A stretch of DNA of 64,000 nt, from the NCBI RefSeq assembly GCF_008330945.1, contig NZ_CP043489.1, positions 1,674,001-1,738,000 on the forward strand, given 5' to 3'. This document shows positions 1-7,905 of this stretch, piece after piece. Below the pieces are notes generated by a model. It saw nothing but the letters and a program-made list of their open reading frames with translations. It was not told where the DNA came from and ran no database searches. The DNA comes from Labrys sp. KNU-23 (GTDB lineage Bacteria > Pseudomonadota > Alphaproteobacteria > Rhizobiales > Labraceae). How positions within the stretch are numbered: position 1 is the first letter of the stretch; each line of letters begins with the position of its first letter. The position numbers and the translations under genes are program-made.

Positions 1-2
1 AG

Positions 3-1091
3 GGCGATGCCATCATCGTCGACGGCTCGGTGGGCGAAGTCCAGGTGCGTCCGGCCGCCGACGTCGAGCATGCCTACGCCGAGAAGGTGCGCTTCCGGGC
101 CAAGCGGCAGGAGCAGTATCTCGCCTTGCGCCACAAGCCGAGCCGCACCCGTGACGGCTGCGACATCAGGCTCTACATCAATGCCGGCCTCCTGGTCGAC
201 CTGCCGCATATCAAGGAGAGCGGCGCCGACGGCATCGGGCTGTTCCGCACCGAACTGCAATTCATGATCGCCTCGCAGTTCCCGCGCACCGGCGAGCAGT
301 ATGCGCTCTACAAGGCCGTGCTGGAGGCCGCCGGCGACCGCCCGGTGACCTTCCGCACCCTCGACATCGGCGGCGACAAGGTGCTGCCCTACATGCATCA
401 GGTCGAAGAGGAGAATCCGGCGCTCGGCTGGCGCGCCATTCGCCTCGGCCTCGACCGTCCCGGCCTGATGCGCTCGCAGCTTCGCGCCTTGCTGCAGGCC
501 GCCGCCGGGCGCGAGCTCAGGGTGATGTTCCCGATGATCTCGGCCTCCGAGGAATTCGACCAGGCCCGCGCGGTGGTGGAACGCGAGATCACCTTCCTGC
601 GCCGCCACGGCAAACCCCTGCCCGATCTCGTCAAGCTCGGCGCCATGGTCGAGGTGCCCAGCCTCCTGTTCCAGCTCGACGAGATCCTGCAGCGCACCGA
701 CTTCCTGTCCGTCGGTTCGAACGATCTCTTCCAGTTCCTCTATGCGGTCGATCGCGGCAATGCGCGCGTGGCGGGCCGTTTCGACACGCTCTCCCCCTCG
801 GTGATGCGGGCCCTGAAGATGATCGCCGATAAATCCAACGCCGCCGGCGTGCCGGTGACGCTGTGCGGCGAGCTGGCCTCCAGGCCGCTGGAGGCGCTCG
901 CCTTGATCGGCCTCGGCTTCCGGCAATTGTCGATGACGCCGTCCGCGATCGGCCCGGTCAAGGCCATGCTGCTCGAGATCGACGCGGCCGAGATCACCGA
1001 GCTCGTCAATCACTACCTCAAGCCGGAAGCGGAGAAGCCGCTGCGCCTTGCCCTCCGGGAATTCGCCGCCGAACGCGGCATTCCGTTATAG
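3..1091 (+). CDS. ptsP: Phosphoenolpyruvate-protein phosphotransferase PtsP (EI-Ntr), 3' part
   Basis: This is the C-terminal part of enzyme I of the nitrogen-related PTS, which takes phosphate from PEP and passes it to NPr. The reading frame is open from the window edge and ends with TAG at 1089-1091. The first visible residues (DAIIVDGSVGEV) are the end of the swivelling phosphohistidine domain; the PEP-binding TIM-barrel domain follows, with the signatures GADGIGLFRTE, SVGSNDLFQF and VTLCGELASRP, the last holding the active-site cysteine. The N-terminal GAF domain expected for PtsP lies outside the window, so the PtsP rather than PtsI call rests partly on the prfA-prmC context, which is common in Rhizobiales. 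Confidence 0.9.
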   Translation, partial: GDAIIVDGSVGEVQVRPAADVEHAYAEKVRFRAKRQEQYLALRHKPSRTRDGCDIRLYINAGLLVDLPHIKESGADGIGLFRTELQFMIASQFPRTGEQYALYKAVLEAAGDRPVTFRTLDIGGDKVLPYMHQVEEENPALGWRAIRLGLDRPGLMRSQLRALLQAAAGRELRVMFPMISASEEFDQARAVVEREITFLRRHGKPLPDLVKLGAMVEVPSLLFQLDEILQRTDFLSVGSNDLFQFLYAVDRGNARVAGRFDTLSPSVMRALKMIADKSNAAGVPVTLCGELASRPLEALALIGLGFRQLSMTPSAIGPVKAMLLEIDAAEITELVNHYLKPEAEKPLRLALREFAAERGIPL

Positions 1092-1104
1092 CGAGGCTGC
1101 TCCG

Positions 1105-1179
1105 GGAGCGCGGACGTCTTCGTCCGCTTTTTCTCCCCATGCACATCGTTTCCAGATGCGGACAAGATGTCCGCGCTCC
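1105..1179. repeat. Palindromic intergenic element holding a ptsP terminator-like hairpin
   Basis: The ptsP-prfA gap contains 11-base inverted arms GGAGCGCGGAC (1105-1115) and GTCCGCGCTCC (1169-1179). Inside are two smaller hairpins: GCGGACG-TCTT-CGTCCGC (1110-1127), directly followed by TTTTTCT, and GCGGACA-AGA-TGTCCGC (1158-1174). The first has the form of a Rho-independent terminator on the + strand. Similar GCGGAC/GTCCGC pairings recur near 23869-23907. Confidence 0.7.
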
Positions 1180-1199
1180 GACACTCCCAGGACCGCCCT

Positions 1200-2279
1200 A
1201 TGCTTCCCCTCGACCGCCTTGATGCCCTGCTTCGCCGCCGCGATTTCGTCGAGGCGGAGCTCGCCTCCGGCCCGGATGCCGAGTCCTATGTGGCCTTGGC
1301 GCGCGAACTTGCCGAACTCGATCCCGTAGCGGAGATCATCCGCGAATGGCAGGGCGCCCAGGAGGAATTGAAAGGCGTCGAGGCGATCATCGCCGAGCCC
1401 GCCATGGCCGGCGAGATGGCCGAGATGGCGGAAGAGGAGCGCAAAGCCCTGCTCGAGCGCCTCGGCGAGCTGGAAACCGCGATCAAGCTGTCCCTGCTGC
1501 CCAAGGATGCCGCCGACGAAAAGTCGGCCATCCTGGAAGTGCGCGCCGGCACCGGCGGCGACGAGGCCTCGCTTTTCGCCGGCGACCTCCTGCGCATGTA
1601 TATGCGCTATGCCGATCTCCAGGGTTGGAAGACCGAGATCCTGACCGAATCCGAAGGCACCATGGGGGGCTACAAGGATGTGGCCGTGGCTGTCAGGGGC
1701 AAGGGCGTCTTCGCCAAGCTGAAATTCGAATCCGGCGTGCATCGCGTACAGCGCGTGCCGGTGACGGAAGCGGGCGGACGGATCCACACCTCGGCCGCCA
1801 CGGTCGCCGTGTTGCCCGAAGCCGAAGAGGTGGACATCGCCATCGAGGAAAAGGACCTCAAGGTCGACGTCTTCCGGGCCTCCGGCGCGGGCGGCCAGCA
1901 CGTCAACACCACCGACAGCGCCGTGCGCATCACCCATCTGCCTACCGGCATCGCCGTGGCGGTGCAGGCCGAGCGTTCCCAGCACAAGAACCGAGCGCAG
2001 GCCATGGCGATGCTGCGGGCCCGGCTCTACGAGGCCGAGCGCGAGCGCGTCGACAGCGCCCGCGCGGCCGACCGGCGCGACCAGGTCGGCTCGGGCGATC
2101 GTTCCGAACGCATCCGCACCTATAATTTCCCGCAGGGGCGGCTGACCGATCATCGCATCGGCCTCACCCTCTACAAGCTCGACCAGATCATCGCCGGCGA
2201 CGCCCTCAATGAGGTGATCGACGCGCTGGTGACCGAGAACCAGGCCAGGCTTCTCGCGGCCAGCGAGGCCCGGGCGTGA
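1200..2279 (+). CDS. prfA: Peptide chain release factor 1
   Basis: RF1 recognises UAA and UAG at the ribosomal A site and triggers peptide release. The protein is 359 residues, normal for the family. The stop-codon recognition motif PVT lies in [13 protein letters not shown], and the catalytic GGQ lies in [20 protein letters not shown] (a P-x-T motif) marks RF1 rather than the SPF of RF2. The ATG at 1200 is chosen because it gives the usual N-terminus ([13 protein letters not shown]); an upstream in-frame ATG at 1167 falls inside the palindromic element. The gene for its methylase, prmC, follows 46 bases later. Confidence 0.96.
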   Translation: MLPLDRLDALLRRRDFVEAELASGPDAESYVALARELAELDPVAEIIREWQGAQEELKGVEAIIAEPAMAGEMAEMAEEERKALLERLGELETAIKLSLLPKDAADEKSAILEVRAGTGGDEASLFAGDLLRMYMRYADLQGWKTEILTESEGTMGGYKDVAVAVRGKGVFAKLKFESGVHRVQRVPVTEAGGRIHTSAATVAVLPEAEEVDIAIEEKDLKVDVFRASGAGGQHVNTTDSAVRITHLPTGIAVAVQAERSQHKNRAQAMAMLRARLYEAERERVDSARAADRRDQVGSGDRSERIRTYNFPQGRLTDHRIGLTLYKLDQIIAGDALNEVIDALVTENQARLLAASEARA

Positions 2280-2325
2280 GAGGCAGGCCTTACCCGCACG
2301 AGAAACACCACGCCCGGGCGCTTCC

Positions 2326-3195
2326 ATGACCACGCTCGGCGGCCTCTATCGGGAGATCCTGACGGACTTCCGGGCAGCAAGCCTTGCCACGCCCGAGCTT
2401 GACGCGCGGTGGCTGGTCGCCGAGGCCGCCGGGCTGCCGGCGACCGCGATCACGCTCTCTCCCGACAGCCCGATAACGGCCGAGACCGCTGCGAAAGCCC
2501 ATTCCTTCCGCGCCCGGCGCCTGAGCGGGGAGCCGGTCGATCGCATCCTCGGGCATCGCGCGTTCTGGAGCCTGGAATTCCGCCTCGGCCCGGCGACATT
2601 GTCCCCCCGCCCGGATACCGAGACCATCGTCGAGACCTGCCTTGCCCTGCTACCCGAACGGGAAGCGGCCTATCGCCTGCTCGATCTCGGCACCGGCACC
2701 GGCGCCATCCTGATCGCCCTGCTCCATGAAAGACCCGAGGCAAGCGGGATCGGTATCGACCGGGCCGCCGATGCCCTGACCGTCGCGACCCTGAATGCTG
2801 CCGACAATGGCGTTGCCGAGCGCGCCCAGTTCCGGCTGGGGAACTGGATGGAGGGCCTGGAGGATGAATTCGACCTCATCGTCTCCAATCCGCCCTACAT
2901 CCCTTCCGCCGACATTGGCGGGTTGGAACGGGAGGTCCGTGAGCATGATCCGAGGCTCGCCCTCGATGGCGGCACCGACGGCCTCGACGCCTATCGCGCC
3001 ATCGCCGCCGATGCGCCCCGCCTGCTGCGTCCCGGCGGGCTGCTGGTCTTCGAGCTCGGCATCGACCAGGAAGAGGCCGTGGCGACGCTGATGCGCCGCG
3101 CGGGCTTCGAGATGATCGGTCCGGCCCGCAAGGATCTCGGCGGCATCGCCCGCGCTCTGGCGGGCAGGTCGACGGGGAAACCGCAGCCGGTCTGA
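2326..3195 (+). CDS. prmC: Release factor glutamine N5-methyltransferase PrmC (HemK)
   Basis: PrmC methylates the glutamine of the GGQ motif in release factors using S-adenosylmethionine. The 289-residue protein has an N-terminal helical domain, then a Rossmann methyltransferase core with the SAM-binding loop LDLGTGTGAILIAL and the signature NPPY in VSNPPYIPSADI, which binds the target glutamine side chain. The position directly after prfA supports the assignment. No strong ribosome-binding site is visible before the ATG, so it may depend on translation or transcription through prfA. Confidence 0.95.
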   Translation: MTTLGGLYREILTDFRAASLATPELDARWLVAEAAGLPATAITLSPDSPITAETAAKAHSFRARRLSGEPVDRILGHRAFWSLEFRLGPATLSPRPDTETIVETCLALLPEREAAYRLLDLGTGTGAILIALLHERPEASGIGIDRAADALTVATLNAADNGVAERAQFRLGNWMEGLEDEFDLIVSNPPYIPSADIGGLEREVREHDPRLALDGGTDGLDAYRAIAADAPRLLRPGGLLVFELGIDQEEAVATLMRRAGFEMIGPARKDLGGIARALAGRSTGKPQPV

Positions 3196-3212
3196 AAGGC
3201 CCGGATACGCCT

Positions 3213-4124
3213 TCACCCGGTGGCCTCACGCAAGAAGTGCTGCAGCCGCGGCACAAAAAAATCCAGGAATGTCCTGACGCGCTGGGGAATATGGCCGCCG
3301 CCGAAGAAGAGGGCATGCATGTCCTCCTCGTCCGGCTCGATCGCATCGGCCATGATCTCGACGAGGCGGCCGGCCGCCAGATCGCCGCGAACGTGATAAT
3401 CGGCAAGGCGAGCCAGGCCCACGCCTGCGATAGCCATGCGGCGAAGCGTTTCGCCATTATTGGCGAGCAGGCAGGTACGCACGCCTCGATCGACCACCCG
3501 TCCGCTCCCGCTCAACGGCCATACCGCCACGGCGCGGCGGAAGCTGAAGCCCAGGCAATTATGGCTGGTGAGATCATCGATCGATCGCGGCGTGCCAAAT
3601 CGCTCGAGATAAGCGGGCGCGGCGACGATCCGCCGCCAGGACCTGCCGATATGGCGGGCGCGCAGGCGCGAATCCGGCAAGGCGCCGACGCGGAAGGCGA
3701 CATCCATATGCTCCAGGTAGAGATCGAGCCTCTCCTCCGACAGGGACAGGTCGATGGTGACCTCCGGATAGGCCTGCCAGAAGGCCGGCAGGATGGGCTC
3801 GATCCCGAGCATGCCGAAGGCGAGCGGCGCCGTCACCCGTACCGTGCCGCTGGGATTGCCCGCTTGCCCGCTCAGGTCCCGTTCGATGGCGTCGAAATCG
3901 TCGATGACGGCGATGCCGCGCTCATAATAGGCCTGTCCTTCCCCGGTGAGGGAGAGGCGGCGAGTCGAGCGCTCGAACAATCGCAAGCCGAGCCGCGTCT
4001 CGATCCGGGCGATCAGCTTGCTCACCGTCGAGGGCGTCATGCGCAACTGCCGGGCGGCGTGCGAGTAGCTGCCGGTCTCGACCACCAGCCGGAACACCTG
4101 CATCTCGCCAAAGCGATTGTCCAT
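3213..4124 (-). CDS. LysR-family transcriptional regulator
   Basis: A 303-residue LysR-type regulator. The N-terminal winged helix-turn-helix covers about residues 1-60 (GSYSHAARQLRMTPSTVSKLIARIE), and the rest is the two-lobed effector-binding domain. The start is supported by the purine-rich stretch GAGAGGGGG just upstream. It is transcribed away from the MFS exporter gene at 4295, the usual arrangement in which the regulator controls the divergent gene and itself. The effector cannot be read from the sequence. The C-terminal segment resembles the CrgA/AaeR-like group often paired with efflux or detoxification genes, but that placement is inference. Confidence 0.88.
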   Translation of the reverse strand: MDNRFGEMQVFRLVVETGSYSHAARQLRMTPSTVSKLIARIETRLGLRLFERSTRRLSLTGEGQAYYERGIAVIDDFDAIERDLSGQAGNPSGTVRVTAPLAFGMLGIEPILPAFWQAYPEVTIDLSLSEERLDLYLEHMDVAFRVGALPDSRLRARHIGRSWRRIVAAPAYLERFGTPRSIDDLTSHNCLGFSFRRAVAVWPLSGSGRVVDRGVRTCLLANNGETLRRMAIAGVGLARLADYHVRGDLAAGRLVEIMADAIEPDEEDMHALFFGGGHIPQRVRTFLDFFVPRLQHFLREATG

Positions 4125-4143
4125 TGCCGGCCCCCTCTCATTG

Positions 4144-4158
4144 ATGAAACGATTTCAT
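4144..4158. promoter_or_regulatory. Candidate LysR operator
   Basis: A perfect interrupted palindrome ATGAAA-CGA-TTTCAT lies in an A+T-rich patch between the divergent LysR and MFS genes, 20 bases upstream of the LysR start. It fits the T-N11-A pattern of LysR sites (T at 4145, A at 4157). Role inferred from position and symmetry. Confidence 0.45.
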
Positions 4159-4294
4159 AAATAAGGTGATCGCGCGCGCCTTTCCAGCATCCGCCGACAA
4201 TCCCATTTCCGTCTCGACTGCAGCAGCGGCTGGGCGGAACCTGCCGAGGCCGCGGCTGACCGGAACCGATGGAATCGAAAGTCGAGACACAACA

Positions 4295-5533
4295 ATGGAT
4301 GCTAGGCCTGCACAACCGCGTACCGCCCAAGCCGGCACGCCCTCCAGCTTCTGGCCGCTGACGGCATTGGCCATCGGTGCCTTCGGCATCGGCACCACCG
4401 AATTCTCACCCATGGGCATGCTGCGCGAGATCGCGCAGGGCGTCAGCGTCGACATCCCGACCGCCGGCCTTCTGATCAGCGCCTACGCCATCGGCGTGAT
4501 GGTCGGTGCTCCCATCATGACGCTGCTGCTGGCGCGCCTGCGCAAGCGCACGGCCCTGATCGCGCTGATGAGCATCTTCGCGCTCGGCAATCTGCTGGCA
4601 GCGCTCGCACCAGGCTATTGGACCCTGGTCGCCGCCCGCATCATCACCAGTCTCAATCACGGCGCCTTCTTCGGGCTGGGCTCCATCGTCGCCGCCAGCC
4701 TCGTACCCCGGGAACGCCAGGCCAGCGCCATCGCCGCAATGTTCCTGGGCCTGACCATCGCCACCATCGGCGGCGTGCCGGCAGCCACCTGGATCGGCCA
4801 GGCCATCGGCTGGCGGCAGACCTTCGCCGCGACGGCCTTGCTGGGGTTGCTCGCCATGCTCGTCCTCTACCTGGCCCTGCCGCAGGGAGAGCCCGGGCGT
4901 ATGCCCGACATCAAGCGCGAACTCGGTGCCATCGCCCAGCGCAGCGTGCTGACGGCCATGGCAGCGACCGTCCTGGGGGCGGGCGCCATGTTCGTCCTCT
5001 ACACCTATGTCACCTCCGTGCTGGTCGAGATCACCCATGCCGGTGCGAGCTTCATCACCCTGGCCCTCGCTCTGATCGGCGTCGGCCTGACGCTCGGCAA
5101 TACGCTGGGCGGCCGCCTGGCCGACTGGTCTCTCGATGGCGCCGCCAGGCTCTCGCTGGCAGCCCTCGGCCTGATCATGATGGTGCTGCCGCTTGCGCTG
5201 ACCAGCCAGTGGGGCGCCGCCATCGGCCTGGTGGTGTGGGGCATGGCCGCCTTCGCCATCGTGCCGCCGTTGCAGATGCGGGTGATGCAGGTTGCTTCCG
5301 CCGCGCCGGGCCTGGCCTCCTCCATCAATGTCGGCGCCTTCAATCTCGGCAATGCTCTCGGGGCGGCCATTGGCAGCGCGACGCTCAGCCAGGGTCTGGG
5401 CTATGCCGCCATTCCCATCGCCGGCGGATTGCTGGCTCTGGCTGGCCTCGTCCTTACCTGTCTCGGTAATGAGAAGGCACCGATCCCCCAGACCGAGCCG
5501 GAGGTTTGGTCCGACTGCCCCGATCCGACCTGA
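4295..5533 (+). CDS. MFS transporter, DHA1 family efflux type
   Basis: A major facilitator superfamily protein of 412 residues with about twelve hydrophobic segments and the family start signature LAIGAFGIGTTEFSPMG, typical of the AraJ/YdhP-like drug or sugar efflux group. Motif A is seen as LLLARLRKRTAL in the loop after the second membrane segment. An upstream in-frame ATG at 4166 would add 43 residues that look non-membrane and poorly conserved, so the start at 4295 is preferred. It is divergent from a LysR regulator at 4124. The substrate is not predictable. Confidence 0.85.
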   Translation: MDARPAQPRTAQAGTPSSFWPLTALAIGAFGIGTTEFSPMGMLREIAQGVSVDIPTAGLLISAYAIGVMVGAPIMTLLLARLRKRTALIALMSIFALGNLLAALAPGYWTLVAARIITSLNHGAFFGLGSIVAASLVPRERQASAIAAMFLGLTIATIGGVPAATWIGQAIGWRQTFAATALLGLLAMLVLYLALPQGEPGRMPDIKRELGAIAQRSVLTAMAATVLGAGAMFVLYTYVTSVLVEITHAGASFITLALALIGVGLTLGNTLGGRLADWSLDGAARLSLAALGLIMMVLPLALTSQWGAAIGLVVWGMAAFAIVPPLQMRVMQVASAAPGLASSINVGAFNLGNALGAAIGSATLSQGLGYAAIPIAGGLLALAGLVLTCLGNEKAPIPQTEPEVWSDCPDPT

Positions 5534-5623
5534 GGCGGGTTGCTTCAAGACACAGGCCGAACCAGCGAGTCTGCGGCATCGATCTTGCGGCAGCCTCGAC
5601 CTTTCTCGCCTCGCAGACAAAAG

Positions 5624-5647
5624 AAAACCCCGCCGAAGCGGGGTTTT
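5624..5647. terminator. Bidirectional Rho-independent terminator
   Basis: Perfect 10-base stem AAAACCCCGC with a CGAA loop and GCGGGGTTTT. A run of T follows the stem on one strand and of A precedes it, so it can work both ways. It sits between the convergent MFS gene (ending 5533) and carD (ending 5674). Confidence 0.9.
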
Positions 5648-5673
5648 CGTATTTCTGATGGATGGAAAGCGCC

Positions 5674-6264
5674 TCAGGCGGCGGCTTCCTCCTCCTCTTC
5701 GGCGGCATCGTCGAATTCCGCCTCGGCTTCCTTGGCGCCACCGCGCTTGGGGCCCTTGGCGAGATTGGCCTCGATCACCTTCACGGCCTCGGAATCGATA
5801 AGGTCGTCGACGGCGGCGAGTTCACGCGCCATGCGATCGAGAGCCGCCTCATAGAGCTGGCGCTCGGAATAGGACTGCTCGGGCTGAGCGTCGGAGCGAT
5901 AGAGATCGCGCACGACCTCGGCAATGGCGATCAGGTCGCCCGAATTGATCTTGGCTTCGTATTCCTGTGCACGGCGCGACCACATGGTGCGCTTGATGCG
6001 GGCACGGCCTTTGAGCGTCTCGAGCGCCTTGGCGACCACAGCCGGCTCCGACAGCTTGCGCATGCCGACGGAAGCGATCTTGGTGGTGGGCACGCGCAGC
6101 GTCATCTTGTCCTTGGAGAAGGAGATCACGAACAGCTCAAGCTTGAAACCGGCGACTTCCTGCTCGTCGATCGACACGATTTTGCCGACGCCATGCGAGG
6201 GGTAAACAATGCTCTCGCCCGTCTTGAAACCCTGCTTCGTGGACGTCTTCTTCGCTGTCGTCAT
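5674..6264 (-). CDS. carD: CarD-family (CdnL-like) transcription regulator
   Basis: CarD/CdnL proteins bind the RNA polymerase beta subunit and stabilise open promoter complexes, especially at rRNA promoters. The 196-residue protein has the N-terminal RNA-polymerase-interacting Tudor-like domain (GESIVYPSHGVGKIVSI through LRVPTTKIASVGMR), then the helical domain with the hallmark KRTMWSRRAQEYEAKINSGD, in which the conserved tryptophan contacts promoter DNA. An acidic, Glu- and Ala-rich tail ends the protein. In alphaproteobacteria the gene is monocistronic and near fdxA, as here. A long A+T-rich region upstream (about 6530-6650) probably carries its promoter. Confidence 0.93.
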   Translation of the reverse strand: MTTAKKTSTKQGFKTGESIVYPSHGVGKIVSIDEQEVAGFKLELFVISFSKDKMTLRVPTTKIASVGMRKLSEPAVVAKALETLKGRARIKRTMWSRRAQEYEAKINSGDLIAIAEVVRDLYRSDAQPEQSYSERQLYEAALDRMARELAAVDDLIDSEAVKVIEANLAKGPKRGGAKEAEAEFDDAAEEEEEAAA

Positions 6265-6787
6265 GACGCTTCAACGCTCCTATCATTGGCGGATGCCGAA
6301 CCGGCAGCCGCACCAAACCACGGGCAGGCTCGCGCCTGTTGCCGCAAACACCATTCGACAGTGAAACCAGGCCAAAGCTTCAAGGAGCCGCCGCGAGGAA
6401 CGTCGAACTGAAGGACGGTCAAAAATTCCATGTATCTATCGGCGCGACACGCACCGACCGACTGAGATCCCTTGAAGCTGAGCACAAAAAAATTGCCCCT
6501 GTGCGGAGCAGCGGCGGGGGTAACTCGGTCTCTCTCTTGACCATGCCGTGTGTATACACCAAAAATCGGCAAAAATCAACGCTTTTACGCGCAAAAACGG
6601 CGCGTAAAGCGCTCGTTAAGGTTGATACCACGCGGTTTTTGTGAATAGCCGCTATGCAAAAAGCGCCGGGCACATGCGAGAGCATCTCTACGGCCGCCTG
6701 CGGCCGAGGCCCTGAAAACGGGCAGTTACGCCGCCCGTGCAGTGGTGCCGAACCCAATCGAATTCGGCGAGAATCCACTGCATTCTG
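6265..6787. other. Non-coding gap between carD and the fdxA region
   Basis: About 520 bases with no convincing gene. The stretch 6530-6650 is unusually A+T rich and holds an inverted repeat TTTACGCGC/GCGCGTAAA (6584-6592 and 6600-6608). It is the likely promoter region for carD; I could not fix -35 and -10 boxes. Short open frames here look like chance. Confidence 0.5.
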
Positions 6788-6870
6788 CGTTTAGACGGGA
6801 TCGTCAAGAATCGCAACGACGCGTTGAAACGAGATGCTGAGCAAACAGGCATTCAGTCATGAACGCGCTT
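6788..6870. repeat. Dispersed intergenic repeat R1, copy 1
   Basis: Shares with the copy at 38056-38158 the order AAGAATCGCAA, GACGCGT, GAGCAAACA, then GAACGCGCTT, with only small changes. Related copies are at 20494-20578 and 45127-45210, with a shorter match at 17171-17246. All are in intergenic DNA, as expected for a REP/RIME-like element. Confidence 0.7.
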
Positions 6871-6881
6871 GGCCCCGAGCA

Positions 6882-6983
6882 GCGCCCTCCTGATCGAGCC
6901 GTGGGCTCGATCAGGAGGGCGCAGCAAGATATCAGACATTTGCAGCATTTCCGGCAAAGCCCGTCCACAGGCCCTGCCGGAAA
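6882..6983. repeat. Double-hairpin element R6, copy A
   Basis: The first hairpin has perfect 19-base arms (6882-6900 and 6904-6922; left arm starts GCGCCCTCCTGATC) closed by GTG. The second has 9-base arms TTTCCGGCA (6948-6956) and TGCCGGAAA (6975-6983). It lies 14 bases beyond the stop codon of the first fdxA gene, so on the minus strand it would form the 3' end of that mRNA, although no U-run follows. A second copy at 38267-38376 has a different but fully paired main stem. Confidence 0.75.
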
Positions 6984-6997
6984 ATCCGGATTGGCAA

Positions 6998-7336
6998 TCA
7001 GGCGTCGCCTTGGCCCGGTTCCGGCGAGAGCAGCGGCAGCTTGTCCGGCTTGCCGTCCCACTCCTTGGCATCGGGGAAACTGTCGCGCTTGACCGTGATG
7101 TTGGGCCAGCTCTGCGCGAATTTGGCATTCAGCTCGAGCCAGGCTTCCAGGCCCTTCTCGGTATCGGCCTTGATGGCATCCGCCGGGCATTCGGGCTCAC
7201 AGACACCGCAATCGATGCATTCGTCGGGATGGATGACGAGAAAATTCTCACCCTCGTAGAAGCAGTCTACCGGGCAGACTTCCACGCAGTCCATGTATTT
7301 GCACTTGATGCAGTTCTCAGTGACCACGTAGGTCAT
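6998..7336 (-). CDS. fdxA: 7Fe-8S ferredoxin FdxA
   Basis: A small electron carrier of 112 residues with one [3Fe-4S] and one [4Fe-4S] cluster. The cysteine pattern is clear: [18 protein letters not shown], then [12 protein letters not shown]. The C-terminal extension ([19 protein letters not shown], then [13 protein letters not shown]) is typical of alphaproteobacterial FdxA of the Azotobacter FdI type. A closely related paralogue lies upstream in the same direction, 147 bases away. Its electron partners are not evident here. Confidence 0.94.
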   Translation of the reverse strand: MTYVVTENCIKCKYMDCVEVCPVDCFYEGENFLVIHPDECIDCGVCEPECPADAIKADTEKGLEAWLELNAKFAQSWPNITVKRDSFPDAKEWDGKPDKLPLLSPEPGQGDA

Positions 7337-7483
7337 GCCAGAAAATCCCGAAAGTTTATAATCTTGCTAAAACTGCCTAGCCGAACTGTGCCGACGGTTC
7401 AAGGCACACCAGCACAGAGCAGCCATTCGTCGCGGTGCTGGCTATAGCTAATTTCAGCACAAACGGCATGCGCCGCCTGTCCC

Positions 7484-7834
7484 CTACCCGGCCTGTCCTG
7501 CATCCCCGGCACCGGACAGCGCTGAGAACAAGGCGAACTTATCCGGCCTGCCGTCCCATTGCCGGGCATCGGCTGCAGGCTCGCGCCGCACCGTGATCTC
7601 AGGCCATAGATTGGCATAGCGCGCGTTCAATTCAACCCAGGACTCCAGCCCACGCTCGGCCCCCGAGCGGATCGCATCCGCCGGGCAGGCCGGTTCGCAG
7701 ATGCCACAATCGATGCACAGCAAGGGATCGATGACGAGCATATTCTCGCCTTCGCGGAAGCAGTCCACCGGGCATTCGGCGACGCAGTCCATATATTTGC
7801 ATCTGATGCAGTTTTCGGTGACCACATAGGTCAT
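7484..7834 (-). CDS. Second 7Fe-8S ferredoxin, FdxA paralogue
   Basis: A 116-residue tandem paralogue of the gene at 6998. All cluster cysteines are kept ([18 protein letters not shown] and [12 protein letters not shown]), while the C-terminal half has drifted ([19 protein letters not shown]; ends in a Gly/Ala-rich tail). The start at 7834 matches the MTYVVTENC start of the neighbour; an in-frame ATG three codons upstream (7843) is also possible. Two fdxA genes side by side imply duplication followed by divergence, perhaps with different redox potential or expression. Confidence 0.9.
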   Translation of the reverse strand: MTYVVTENCIRCKYMDCVAECPVDCFREGENMLVIDPLLCIDCGICEPACPADAIRSGAERGLESWVELNARYANLWPEITVRREPAADARQWDGRPDKFALFSALSGAGDAGQAG

Positions 7835-7905
7835 GGCGGCCATTCCATTCGGGAGAAGCCCTCAATGGAATGGCCGGGTGTGGCACGCCCAAGGCGCAAT
7901 TGCGG

